IMG/VR virus record: IMGVR_UViG_3300023176_005235
Location: 1 to 49,507 of that record
Length of the DNA stretch: 49,507 nucleotides
Reading direction: 5' to 3' (one strand)
Source: a virus
In this document: positions 20,587 to 27,862 of the stretch, piece by piece
Layout: every line of letters begins with the position of its first letter
Numbering within the stretch: position 1 is the stretch's first letter
The notes under the pieces: model-generated
What the model was told of the DNA's origin: nothing
What the model saw: the letters and a program-made list of their open reading frames with translations, nothing else
Database searches by the model: none
Position numbers and translations under genes: made by a program

Positions 20587-20615
20587 ATTATATTCCAACA
20601 TTGAATTAAAGTAAA
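20587..20615 (-). promoter_or_regulatory. Sigma70-like early promoter (family copy 11)
   Basis: TTTACT, a 17-nt spacer starting TTAATTCAATG, then TATAAT on the minus strand, 27 bases before the membrane protein gene 20279-20560. Confidence 0.85.
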
Positions 20616-20653
20616 GCGAAATATGAAAATAAAATCCCTACATAATCAACTAC

Positions 20654-21118
20654 TTACGCAATTAGTCCCTGCTTATAAACTGTTTTACCGTTCTCTTTCA
20701 CTGCGGTAAGGATAGATCTTCTATTCTCGCCGTTGTTATTGTATGAAACATGTACCCAACCAGAGTCAGGAATCCCTGGAGTGTAGAACTCGAGGATAAC
20801 TTGATCAAATTCTAAGTTGTCTACGATCCACTGAGCCACGTCAGCGTTTGGAACTCCAGGACACTCAATATCAACTGCCTGTCCCTTGCAGTGCTGTGAT
20901 CGACTTGAACCACCGACTGCTTCGTTTAGTGCTGGACCACGATAGCCACTGTTGATGACTGTTGGACCGAAGTTGTCACGTACCTTCTGAACCACGTTAG
21001 CGAACAGAAACTCTGCTGCTTCCATGTGCTCTTCATTAGGTGTGTTATCGATTCCCATCCGAAGAGCAGTCTGGCTCTTGGTAAACTCTTGTAGCGTAAA
21101 ATTCTTTGATAGTTTCAT
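20654..21118 (-). CDS. Endolysin, peptidase M15 (D-Ala-D-Ala peptidase type)
   Basis: 154 residues, one domain. The zinc ligands of the M15_3 family are visible: SQHCKGQAVDIE (H...D) in the middle and GWVHVSYN (second His) near the end, with INSGYRGPALN before them. M15 peptidases cut the peptide part of peptidoglycan. The N-terminal LSKNFTLQEFTKSQTA is the usual start of this family in phages. There is no signal peptide, so a holin is expected; the EF-hand membrane protein gene next door is the candidate. Confidence 0.9.
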   Translation of the reverse strand: MKLSKNFTLQEFTKSQTALRMGIDNTPNEEHMEAAEFLFANVVQKVRDNFGPTVINSGYRGPALNEAVGGSSRSQHCKGQAVDIECPGVPNADVAQWIVDNLEFDQVILEFYTPGIPDSGWVHVSYNNNGENRRSILTAVKENGKTVYKQGLIA

Positions 21119-21127
21119 TATGTCTCC

Positions 21128-21463
21128 TTAGTCTTTCTTCTTACCTTTTAAAGCATCAGCACCAAAGAATGCTGCAACCAATGCTGAGATAGCAACAAAG
21201 TAGGTTGGCGCAATGTCACCAATGATGTTTGCTGCCTTGTCTAAACCGAACAGTGATGTTAGGAAGATACCAAAAGGATAGAGTAACATGCCAAACAAAG
21301 CAAACCATGTCATCTTTCTCATCGCATCACGTTGTGCGTCTTGATCTTCAAGTTCTTTACGCTTGAACTCAAGATACATATTTCTCTCGTCTTCAGTTAC
21401 AACTCCATCACCGTTGGTGTCAGCTGGGTGGTAACCTGCCTTTTTGATTTCTTCTTCTGCCAT
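21128..21463 (-). CDS. EF-hand membrane protein, holin candidate
   Basis: 111 residues. Residues about 14-25 form a canonical calcium loop DTNGDGVVTEDE, then a charged helix (RNMYLEFKRKELEDQDAQRD) and two membrane helices (MTWFALFGMLLYPFGIFLTS and PTYFVAISALVAAFFGADAL), ending in a basic tail. Its place nine bases upstream of the endolysin gene supports a holin role, possibly calcium-dependent; this role is inferred. Similar EF-hand membrane proteins occur in marine T4-like phages. Confidence 0.6.
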   Translation of the reverse strand: MAEEEIKKAGYHPADTNGDGVVTEDERNMYLEFKRKELEDQDAQRDAMRKMTWFALFGMLLYPFGIFLTSLFGLDKAANIIGDIAPTYFVAISALVAAFFGADALKGKKKD

Positions 21464-21480
21464 CTATCTTCCTTTCTAGT

Positions 21481-21669
21481 TTAATTATGAGACGGTGCCT
21501 TTACTTCAACAAACATCTCGTGTTTCCTCTTAATGGGATTATATTTACGAAACTTTTGCTTGATGCCTCTAATGTTTTTAGTCTTTAATAATGTATAGTG
21601 ATACGTGTGACTATCTCTAGTCTCACCCTCAGGTATCAAGTAAACAATATCTTTCTTTTTCTTAGCCAT
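21481..21669 (-). CDS. rpmG: Ribosomal protein bL33-like
   Basis: 62 residues: MAKKKKDIVYLIPEGETRDS, then HTYHYTLLKTKNIRGIKQKF and RKYNPIKRKHEMFVEVKAPS. The order fits bacterial bL33: basic N-terminus, (H)xYxTxKN turn, K(Y/F)(D/N)PxxRxH and a final VxVKAx. No Cys pairs, so it is the zinc-free type. Ribosomal proteins have been described in phages of aquatic bacteria. A phage bL33 could replace the host protein in the 50S E-site region. The match is by eye over a short protein. Confidence 0.75.
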   Translation of the reverse strand: MAKKKKDIVYLIPEGETRDSHTYHYTLLKTKNIRGIKQKFRKYNPIKRKHEMFVEVKAPSHN

Positions 21670-21676
21670 ACTATCC

Positions 21677-23746
21677 TCACTTTGTTGTTGCTATAAACAC
21701 GCCATTCCAATCTTTTGGTAAATCTTGGGTTTGCATGTACTCACATCTTTCAATCCACATGTCGTAGTATTTATCGACTTGACCGTCGAAAGAACCTTTT
21801 AATTCGTTACACATCTTGATTGCTTGTTTGAACTTTTGATCACGATAGAGTTGATGCATCTTATCGTGCCTTTCTTTGTCCTCGTCCCAATCTGCTCTAT
21901 TCTCACCAAGAACAGTATAGATGCGGATACCGACACTCTTTCCCTTAACTGCTAACTCGTCTACTTTAAGATAGAAAAAGTCACCTTCAGTAGCATCGTA
22001 TGTGTTCTCGCCCACTAGCAATAAGCAACCATATTCTTTACACTTTGACTCAATACGTGCGGCAGTACTAACAGCATCACCTAGTACATCGTAACTGTGT
22101 CTGCTGGTGCTTCCCATTTCACCCAAGTATCCCAGTCCACTGTTAATACCAGCACCCATACCAATTGGTGGTCTGCCCTCTGCTGTGATCTTCTCGTTGA
22201 ACTTCTCAACTGCCCTCAGCATATTGAGACCTGTTTGTACCGCACTCTTCGCATGCTCTGGATCATCATTAGGTGCATTGTGTACGTGCATACTGGCGTC
22301 ACCGATGTACTTGATAACCATACCATCAGCATCTAGCACTGGTTGCGTGATAGCATCCATGTAGCCATTCATCAATGTTGTGAGTCCCTTCACATCGTCA
22401 CCGAATGATTCGCCCAACGGAGTAAACCCACGCAAGTCTGAGAAGCAAATAGATATCTCACGCTTCATGCCGTCTTTGATTAGACTTGGATTTTCCTGCA
22501 ACATACGAACAACGGTGGGCGAACAGTAGCCAGCAAACTGTTTCTTGATTGCCTGCTTCTGTTTAAATTCTTCCATGAACCGTAGAAATGCAGTGATTGA
22601 CCACGTCAAGAACACAGCAAATACTGGGAAGCTCCAGTCTAACAGCAAGGACTTATCTATAAATGCTTTTCTGGTTACCCAAAATATTCCACCGAGTGAA
22701 ACTACAATAGAACCGATACCAAAGTACCAGTTCATTCTCATAACTACTGCGATTATAATTAGTCCAAGTGCCAACGATACAGTAAGTTCACTGATATCTG
22801 ACCACCATGGACGACTCATGTTGATTCCGTTAAGCATAGTGTAGACTGAAGCAGCAACCAAATCATGTGAGTATAGAGTGCCAACTGGAGTAGGTACAGT
22901 TGCTTCTAATCCTGATGCTGTTAATGATAGTATAACGATACCACCATTGAAGTCTGGTAGATCTTCTAATGAATACTCTTGAACTTTGAAGCGATAGTCA
23001 ACGTAGATACTACCGTTGCTGTCTGTTTTGATTGTATCAAACTGCGGTATGCGTAGTGCCTCAACACCTGCTTCACCGATCTTCATTTGATAACTTGGAT
23101 CGCCAGCAATAACTCTGATAATTTCCATAGGCAACGACGGGAATATCCTTGCGCTTTCTGTGTCCTCTTGCGAAGGTATACGTACAACCAGTGGTAGTTT
23201 ACGCACCACACCATCAGCTTCAGGACTGGTTAACATCATACCAACACCGATAGCATTATCACCGATCTCTTTCAGTGGACCAATGGCTTGATCGTAACGG
23301 TATAACCAATCTTCCCATCCCTCGCCAATGATAGCCACACCACGTGGGACTGGTGTTCCTTTACCGTTTAGTGCTGGTATCTGTCCGACAATAACTGGTG
23401 CGTTCTGTAGCAGATCAATAAATGCTGGGTCGCCACCGAATCTATCCTCGTCAGCAAACAACATAGGTAGCACAACTAGACCAGCATTTGACTGGAACAA
23501 TCTGATAATTTGATCAGCCAGCAAGTCACGTGGCCATGGGAATTGTCCGTACTTATCTAAGGCATCGTTGTCGATAGTTACGACTGATATTAGGATGTCG
23601 CTATCTAGACCAATAACTTCCTGCGGTACACTACGCTGATGCGTGTCTAGTGCTTTGAGACGAACTACTTGGGAGAACCAAGGATCTTGATAACGTACAG
23701 ATAAAATTACTAACAATGCAATTAATGCAACCAACCACTTCTTCAT
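21677..23746 (-). CDS. CHASE2-domain class III adenylate/guanylate cyclase
   Basis: The start at 23746 (MKKWLVALIALLVILSVRYQ) has AAAAGG before it; the longer frame would begin with TTG. About 689 residues. Order: membrane helix (4-20); periplasmic CHASE2 sensor (about 30-310, with LDSDILISVVTIDNDALDKY and YGQFPWPRDLLADQI); three membrane helices (about 320-390); and a class III cyclase (about 430-610). Metal Asp residues are present (CFSDLRGFT, KYIGDASM), as are the purine-binding Lys (IKYIGD) and Asp (SYDVLGD), which favour ATP. The transition-state Arg is present (TAARIES), but the partner Asn is Ser (DAVSTAAR). A short helical tail follows. It lies downstream of the curli-like genes and may sense the envelope and make a cyclic nucleotide. 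Confidence 0.88.
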   Translation of the reverse strand: MKKWLVALIALLVILSVRYQDPWFSQVVRLKALDTHQRSVPQEVIGLDSDILISVVTIDNDALDKYGQFPWPRDLLADQIIRLFQSNAGLVVLPMLFADEDRFGGDPAFIDLLQNAPVIVGQIPALNGKGTPVPRGVAIIGEGWEDWLYRYDQAIGPLKEIGDNAIGVGMMLTSPEADGVVRKLPLVVRIPSQEDTESARIFPSLPMEIIRVIAGDPSYQMKIGEAGVEALRIPQFDTIKTDSNGSIYVDYRFKVQEYSLEDLPDFNGGIVILSLTASGLEATVPTPVGTLYSHDLVAASVYTMLNGINMSRPWWSDISELTVSLALGLIIIAVVMRMNWYFGIGSIVVSLGGIFWVTRKAFIDKSLLLDWSFPVFAVFLTWSITAFLRFMEEFKQKQAIKKQFAGYCSPTVVRMLQENPSLIKDGMKREISICFSDLRGFTPLGESFGDDVKGLTTLMNGYMDAITQPVLDADGMVIKYIGDASMHVHNAPNDDPEHAKSAVQTGLNMLRAVEKFNEKITAEGRPPIGMGAGINSGLGYLGEMGSTSRHSYDVLGDAVSTAARIESKCKEYGCLLLVGENTYDATEGDFFYLKVDELAVKGKSVGIRIYTVLGENRADWDEDKERHDKMHQLYRDQKFKQAIKMCNELKGSFDGQVDKYYDMWIERCEYMQTQDLPKDWNGVFIATTK

Positions 23747-23775
23747 TATAGACCTTTTCAATTCATGTTTTGTAT

Positions 23776-24114
23776 TTATTCAGTTTGAGATATTGACATG
23801 TTACAACCAGCGGCAGTCACGCAAGTGCCAGAAACTGAGATAGATAAATCACTGGAGGAGTTTTGATTCAAATCTAGATCATATGATCCACCACCGTTTG
23901 TCAGATCAACAGTCGCATCGTGACCACCAGATCCTTCTTGCTTAACCCAAACGTCATGTCCGTTGCCACTCAACGTAACATCTGCGGTATGACTACCAGC
24001 GTCTAGTTGCTGAATGGAAATGATAGCACTGCTACCAGTCAAATCCAGTATCACACTATCAGCATAAACAACTGAATTAATTTTGATTAATAGTAATAAC
24101 GCTATCGTTCGCAT
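23776..24114 (-). CDS. Small secreted curlin-repeat-like protein
   Basis: 112 residues: signal peptide MRTIALLLLIKINSVVYA, then about four imperfect repeats with alternating hydrophobic residues, such as SVILDLTGSSAIISIQQLD, GNGHDVWVKQEGSGGHDATV and SYDLDLNQNSSSDLSISVS. The spacing and the Ile/Val-x-Gln-x-Gly/Ser pattern recall curlin (CsgA/CsgB) repeats. A Cys pair (GTCVTAAGCNM) near the end is unusual for curlin. It overlaps the FecR gene by 38 bases. It could be a minor curli subunit or nucleator; this is inference. Confidence 0.6.
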   Translation of the reverse strand: MRTIALLLLIKINSVVYADSVILDLTGSSAIISIQQLDAGSHTADVTLSGNGHDVWVKQEGSGGHDATVDLTNGGGSYDLDLNQNSSSDLSISVSGTCVTAAGCNMSISQTE

Positions 24115-25129
24115 TTTCTTTTGTATGTAAAGTTACTGGCACTCCCGCCTGATTCAATATCAATTGAGTAGAAGAATCACCATCCAAAGTAATACTCACA
24201 ATCCTACTGTCCACGTTTCTATAGATTATCCAGTCACCGTCCTTAACGATTTGTGTATTGCCACCTTCAAATGTTCCAGGTTGTATTGGGTTTGTTGTAA
24301 ATCTCGCAGTCTCTTGAAGTAATTTAGAATTCAGCATTTCTAAAATATTTGCCAATAAATCAACATCAAGTAAGTTAAAATCTAACCTAGTAAATACAAG
24401 TTCATCTTCATCCAGTTCGTTCTCAGCAAGCAAGTCTATATCAAGTTCATTGAAGTCTAACATAGACTTTTCTTCGTCGCCCTTCTCTTCTTCTTTTTCT
24501 TTTGGTTTCCTAACAATCAACAAGTTGTTTATCTGCGCCTCAGATAAATCTAATATGACTGGCTGTGATGGTGCCTTTTCTCTAAAGCCAACGACTGTGG
24601 CTTGGAATGCTTGATTGAGAATAACTTGACCGACATCTGATTCAACAGATATTTCGCCGACTGTTCCGTCAGCATTTGGTAACAGGATAACTAGCGACTT
24701 ACCTATCTCGTCAACTGTCATACTGAACGCAGTACCACGCACACCAATCCTAGCAGTTGGTGTTTGTATGTCTACATTTTGTGCGTTGTTTTTAGCAATC
24801 TTACCACTGGCGTACTTGACTGTACCCAGTCCTACCTTCATCTTAAGTTTGCTTTTCTTTGGATTGGCTCCATCATAAACAAAGTCATCAATCACCATCT
24901 TGCTGTGCTTTTCAATTTGCACTTTAGTATCGTCGTTAAATCCGATACCAATAATACCGTCACCTGTACGGATGTCGTCAAACATCTCGACACCCGTATT
25001 TTTCTTTATCTTTATCTTATCTTTGTCCCTTACTAACTGCGCTGGTCCAGTTTGTTTTTCAACTGTACCAATCGCAGCATAAGAAACATCAATCAGAAAT
25101 AGTAATAGTAACGCTAGAACTCGAGCCAT
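24077..25129 (-). CDS. Secreted FecR-domain protein
   Basis: 350 residues. Signal peptide MARVLALLLLFLIDVSYA, then a FecR domain (about 20-180): DDIRTGDGIIGIGFNDDTKV, IEKHSKMVIDDFVYDG, GTVKYASGKIAK, QTPTARIGVRGTAFSM. After it come a charged linker with LDFNELDIDLL repeats and a C-terminal curlin-like end (SITLDGDSSTQLILNQAG, DSVITINQN). FecR domains usually work in envelope signalling or polymer binding and are often next to CHASE2 cyclases in bacteria. Here the gene lies between the curlin-like genes and the cyclase. Confidence 0.8.
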   Translation of the reverse strand: MARVLALLLLFLIDVSYAAIGTVEKQTGPAQLVRDKDKIKIKKNTGVEMFDDIRTGDGIIGIGFNDDTKVQIEKHSKMVIDDFVYDGANPKKSKLKMKVGLGTVKYASGKIAKNNAQNVDIQTPTARIGVRGTAFSMTVDEIGKSLVILLPNADGTVGEISVESDVGQVILNQAFQATVVGFREKAPSQPVILDLSEAQINNLLIVRKPKEKEEEKGDEEKSMLDFNELDIDLLAENELDEDELVFTRLDFNLLDVDLLANILEMLNSKLLQETARFTTNPIQPGTFEGGNTQIVKDGDWIIYRNVDSRIVSITLDGDSSTQLILNQAGVPVTLHTKENANDSVITINQN

Positions 25130-25769
25130 CTGTAGTCATATCCACTGTACTGGCTTCAGCGCCACCTTGCGTTACGCTAATAGTACTGCTACTGCCAGTG
25201 TGATTAATAGTTGTATCATGTTGTGCTGAACCACTCTTGGTCGCACTTACTGTGTTTGTGCTTCCACTGATATCAATGTCAGTTATCTTATTAGTAATAC
25301 TTGCTGCAGTACTGTTTTCGTTAACTGTGACAGTATTACTGTCGCCAGTGATATCAAGTGTTATTGTGGCATCTTCAGTTGCTGCTGTTGTTCCAACATT
25401 AGTTGTTATATCATTTGAATCGCCAGTAATATTTTCTGTGTAGTTGACACCATCAGAACCTGCGCTGGTTCCAATAGTTAATGTGCTCTCATTACTACTA
25501 CCTTGTTGGTTAATTGTGATGTCTGCGTCTGCGCCAGTAACATCATAATCAATCGTGTTGCTCGAGCCAACCTGATCGATATCCATAGTAGTTGTTGCAC
25601 CATCACTAGCAGAATCAGTCGTACTAGATCCAACTCTGTTGCCTGAACCATCTTGGTTAATGTTGATGGTGGCTGATGAGCCAACTTGATCTATATAAAT
25701 TAAATTGTCTGCTGTTGCTAAATTTATAAAGAATGTCAGTACAGCAGCAATAGCTACTTTTACATTCAT
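25089..25769 (-). CDS. Curlin-like amyloid repeat protein (CsgA/CsgB-type candidate)
   Basis: 226 residues. Signal peptide MNVKVAIAAVLTFFINLATA, then eight to ten repeats of about 20-25 residues: IYIDQVGSSATININQDGSG, MDIDQVGSSNTIDYDVTG, ITINQQGSSNESTLTIG, then the more divergent ITGDSNTVTVNE, ISGSTNTVSATKSG and HTGSSSTISVTQGG. The repeat core hxIxQxGSSNxI matches the strand-turn-strand pattern of curlin subunits (S-x5-QxGxxN). It follows csgG directly, so it is the most likely substrate of the CsgG pore. It is rich in Ser, Thr, Asp and Gly and almost without Lys. Strong but unproven as an amyloid. Confidence 0.75.
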   Translation of the reverse strand: MNVKVAIAAVLTFFINLATADNLIYIDQVGSSATININQDGSGNRVGSSTTDSASDGATTTMDIDQVGSSNTIDYDVTGADADITINQQGSSNESTLTIGTSAGSDGVNYTENITGDSNDITTNVGTTAATEDATITLDITGDSNTVTVNENSTAASITNKITDIDISGSTNTVSATKSGSAQHDTTINHTGSSSTISVTQGGAEASTVDMTTDGSSSSVTITISD

Positions 25770-26534
25770 TTACTTCTCCTCGTAATCCCAGTAACCTCTT
25801 TCCTTACCTTGCTTCGCTAACTCTATGACTGCCTGTTGAACTGCCCTTCGTACAGCGTAGTTAACTGGTTCATTTGTTGATGTTCCAGATTCAATCTCTA
25901 ATACTTTAGTTCCTTGATCGTAAAATTTAAAAATGTTGATACCCACACTGGTGCTCAATATAGTTTTTTCTGTGCTAACATTTAACAAGATATCACCTGT
26001 TAACACACTCACTGCTCGTAGACCAACGGTAACTATATCACACCGCCATTGACCTGTTGGTCCGATTCCCATAATCCTTGCGCCAGCTCCTCCAGTAAAC
26101 ATATTTGTATCATAACCAATTATACCTCCCTCAATAATAATACCAGCGAACTTTAGAGCACCAAGATCTTTATTCTCGTCTGCCTCTTGTCTTGCATTTC
26201 TTATAATCTGCCGTTCTTTAATCAAATTATCTAAATTAGTTCTCTCAACAACGTCAAAAAAGTTTCCATTACTTAACGACATCAAAGCATCTATCAAATA
26301 AACTTCTCCACCCTGCGTCACTGCCGTACTAATATTTGCTATATTGTCAGCTGGCTTTCGTTGACCAGTTTTATCTAAGAAACTATACACAGCAACAGTA
26401 ACTGGTTTATTGCTCCCTATATTTGGAAACTCTTTCAGTTTGTCTTCTGTCTGCGTCTCAGACAACTTTGGTTCCTCCACATATTTCGTAGTGGCGCAAC
26501 CAGCTAACAATAAAACAAGTAACAATATTTTCAT
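25770..26534 (-). CDS. csgG: Curli secretion channel lipoprotein CsgG
   Basis: The start at 26534 (MKILLLVLLLAGCATTKYVE) lies right after the csgF stop (TAATATG). It opens a lipoprotein signal with lipobox LLAGC. The 254 residues then follow the CsgG layout: VAVYSFLDKTGQRKPADNIA, STAVTQGGEVYLIDALM, NGNFFDVVERTNLDNLIKER, FAGIIIEGGIIGYDTNMFTG, RCDIVTVGLRAVSVLTGDIL and a basic C-terminus. CsgG forms a nonameric outer-membrane pore that exports curlin subunits. Length and motifs are complete, so it should be functional. Confidence 0.93.
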   Translation of the reverse strand: MKILLLVLLLAGCATTKYVEEPKLSETQTEDKLKEFPNIGSNKPVTVAVYSFLDKTGQRKPADNIANISTAVTQGGEVYLIDALMSLSNGNFFDVVERTNLDNLIKERQIIRNARQEADENKDLGALKFAGIIIEGGIIGYDTNMFTGGAGARIMGIGPTGQWRCDIVTVGLRAVSVLTGDILLNVSTEKTILSTSVGINIFKFYDQGTKVLEIESGTSTNEPVNYAVRRAVQQAVIELAKQGKERGYWDYEEK

Positions 26535-26535
26535 A

Positions 26536-26979
26536 TTAAAAAGCAAATTGAGCAACAGGTATTTCTACAACAGTTTTTGACCCATCCGTTTGTGTAACAT
26601 TAAGAGTAACCATATCATCAGTCATTTCATATGATATAGTATTTCCCAACAAATCTATTGTCCCTGTTTCCTGTGGATTTTCTCCAAATAACTTATCGCT
26701 GATCTGCTTACTCAACTCAGCGTATATTCTACTTTCCAAATTAGCAAGAAATTTATTTACGTTAGTATTTTTTGCTTCACGTTCTGCTTCTCTTAAATCC
26801 GACTCAATCTTTGACTCTATATCCTTCTTTCTCTGATGCGTCAAGTTCTCAATAGTCAACACATGACTACTGTATCCTATTCCGTTGAAAGCTGGCGACT
26901 TAAATTGATATACAAGATCACCTGCAAAACAATTAGTCGTCGCTATCAGAAGTATCGTTAGAAGGTTTCTTTTTCTCAT
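26536..26979 (-). CDS. csgF: Curli assembly factor CsgF
   Basis: 147 residues. Signal peptide MRKRNLLTILLIATTNCFA, then GDLVYQFKSPAFNGIGYSSH, the N-terminal segment that in CsgF inserts into the CsgG pore. A long helical middle (KKDIESKIESDLREAEREAK, ESRIYAELSKQISDKLFGEN) follows, then a C-terminal strand region ending in Phe. It directly precedes csgG and overlaps the holin-like gene by 47 bases. It is predicted to tether or nucleate amyloid at the channel. Confidence 0.87.
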   Translation of the reverse strand: MRKRNLLTILLIATTNCFAGDLVYQFKSPAFNGIGYSSHVLTIENLTHQRKKDIESKIESDLREAEREAKNTNVNKFLANLESRIYAELSKQISDKLFGENPQETGTIDLLGNTISYEMTDDMVTLNVTQTDGSKTVVEIPVAQFAF

Positions 26980-27205
26980 TTTCTCTTATTGCCAGTATTA
27001 CGTCAACTTTTTGATTAAGTCTTATCAAGTCATTATCTAACATTCTAATTCTGTCGATTAAAGCAATCAATGTTACATTTGCTTGACTAGTTACTGGATC
27101 AATTTCCTTAGTAACCCATTGCCACACATAGTAAATAAAATATCCTAGACCACCTGCAGCAATAATTGGAAATCCGTACTGATTAATTAGTCCTGCGATA
27201 TCCAT
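26933..27205 (-). CDS. Holin-like membrane protein
   Basis: 90 residues: MDIAGLINQYGFPIIAAGGLG continues into one membrane helix (YFIYYVWQWVTKEI), then a helical coiled coil (LIALIDRIRMLDNDLIRLNQ) and an acidic, Lys-rich tail. The same plan is found in 27367-27642 (AEVGFPIAAACAAGYFVF, then a coiled coil), so the two are paralogous. Single-helix proteins with a coiled coil of this type are annotated as holin-like in phages. It overlaps csgF. Confidence 0.65.
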   Translation of the reverse strand: MDIAGLINQYGFPIIAAGGLGYFIYYVWQWVTKEIDPVTSQANVTLIALIDRIRMLDNDLIRLNQKVDVILAIRENEKKKPSNDTSDSDD

Positions 27206-27367
27206 TTACAATGCCAACCCATAGATTAAGCCAAGTACCAATCCAGATACAAATCCAGACAGCAATGCTCCTACGACTTCGCTAGTAAAATATGTTGGTT
27301 GATTTTTGAGCCAAACTTGCGTGGCTTGGTTTTGATTCTCAAGCCATCCTTCTTTAAAGAATTTCAT
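27206..27367 (-). CDS. 53-residue membrane protein
   Basis: ATG overlaps the end of the holin-like gene 27367-27642 with AGGAGAG upstream. MKFFKEGWLENQNQATQVWL is polar, followed by a hydrophobic C-terminal half (VVGALLSGFVSGLVLGLIYG). A C-terminally anchored or single-pass peptide between two holin-like genes. It could be an antiholin or an accessory, a guess from position only. Confidence 0.55.
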   Translation of the reverse strand: MKFFKEGWLENQNQATQVWLKNQPTYFTSEVVGALLSGFVSGLVLGLIYGLAL

Positions 27368-27642
27368 CAGTCTCTCCTGGCGTCGGACTGCTCGGCTCTC
27401 GCTATTCTATCAAGATCAGGTGGAATCTTTAATGCGTGACTAACCTTCGTGTCAATGCGAATGACATCGTGGTTCATCGTTGCAACTCTTTTGTCTAATG
27501 CCATGATAATACCCTTCATGCCATTAACCGACCCAGTTACACCTGCCAGAATAAATTTTAGTGTGAGGAAAACAAAGTATCCTGCAGCGCATGCTGCAGC
27601 AATCGGAAAACCCACCTCAGCGACGAGATTCAAGAACTCCAT
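27367..27642 (-). CDS. Holin-like membrane protein (paralogue of 26933-27205)
   Basis: 91 residues. MEFLNLVAEVGFPIAAACAA continues with a hydrophobic helix (GYFVFLTLKFILAGVTG), then a helical part NGMKGIIMALDKRVATMNHD and a charged tail ending QSDARRD. The NLxAExGFPIAAAxAxGYFV start matches the paralogue two genes on. A role in membrane permeabilisation or as a scaffold at the membrane is possible. Confidence 0.65.
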   Translation of the reverse strand: MEFLNLVAEVGFPIAAACAAGYFVFLTLKFILAGVTGSVNGMKGIIMALDKRVATMNHDVIRIDTKVSHALKIPPDLDRIARAEQSDARRD

Positions 27643-27676
27643 AACCGTTTTATTATAGTTGTTATTGGTTAATGTG

Positions 27677-27862
27677 CTACTTCTTATTTAGTCTTGCTGC
27701 TTCTTTTAATTCTCTTTTTCTAGACCATCCACGTGTATGTGGCTCTATTTGATCCTTGACTTCAACATTATCAGAGAGACTTATCACTGTTCCTTGCAAT
27801 AAAATAGTTTCCTTGATCACCTTTTTTGGCTGTTTTTTAGGTGCTGGCTTGGGTTCACGAAC
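27677..27862 (-). other. Candidate -1 frameshift extension of the coiled-coil membrane protein
   Basis: After codon 294 of the gene at 27817-28743, the minus strand reads A AAA AAG (27862-27868), the dnaX-type slippery heptamer. AGGAGGT stands 12 bases upstream, as in dnaX. A -1 shift opens a further 61 codons (VREPKPAPKKQPKKVIKETI, LLQGTVISLSDNVEV, then SRKRELKEAARLNKK) ending at 27677. The extension has no start codon with a ribosome binding site of its own. The product would be 355 residues. A missing base in the A6 run would look the same. Confidence 0.55.
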
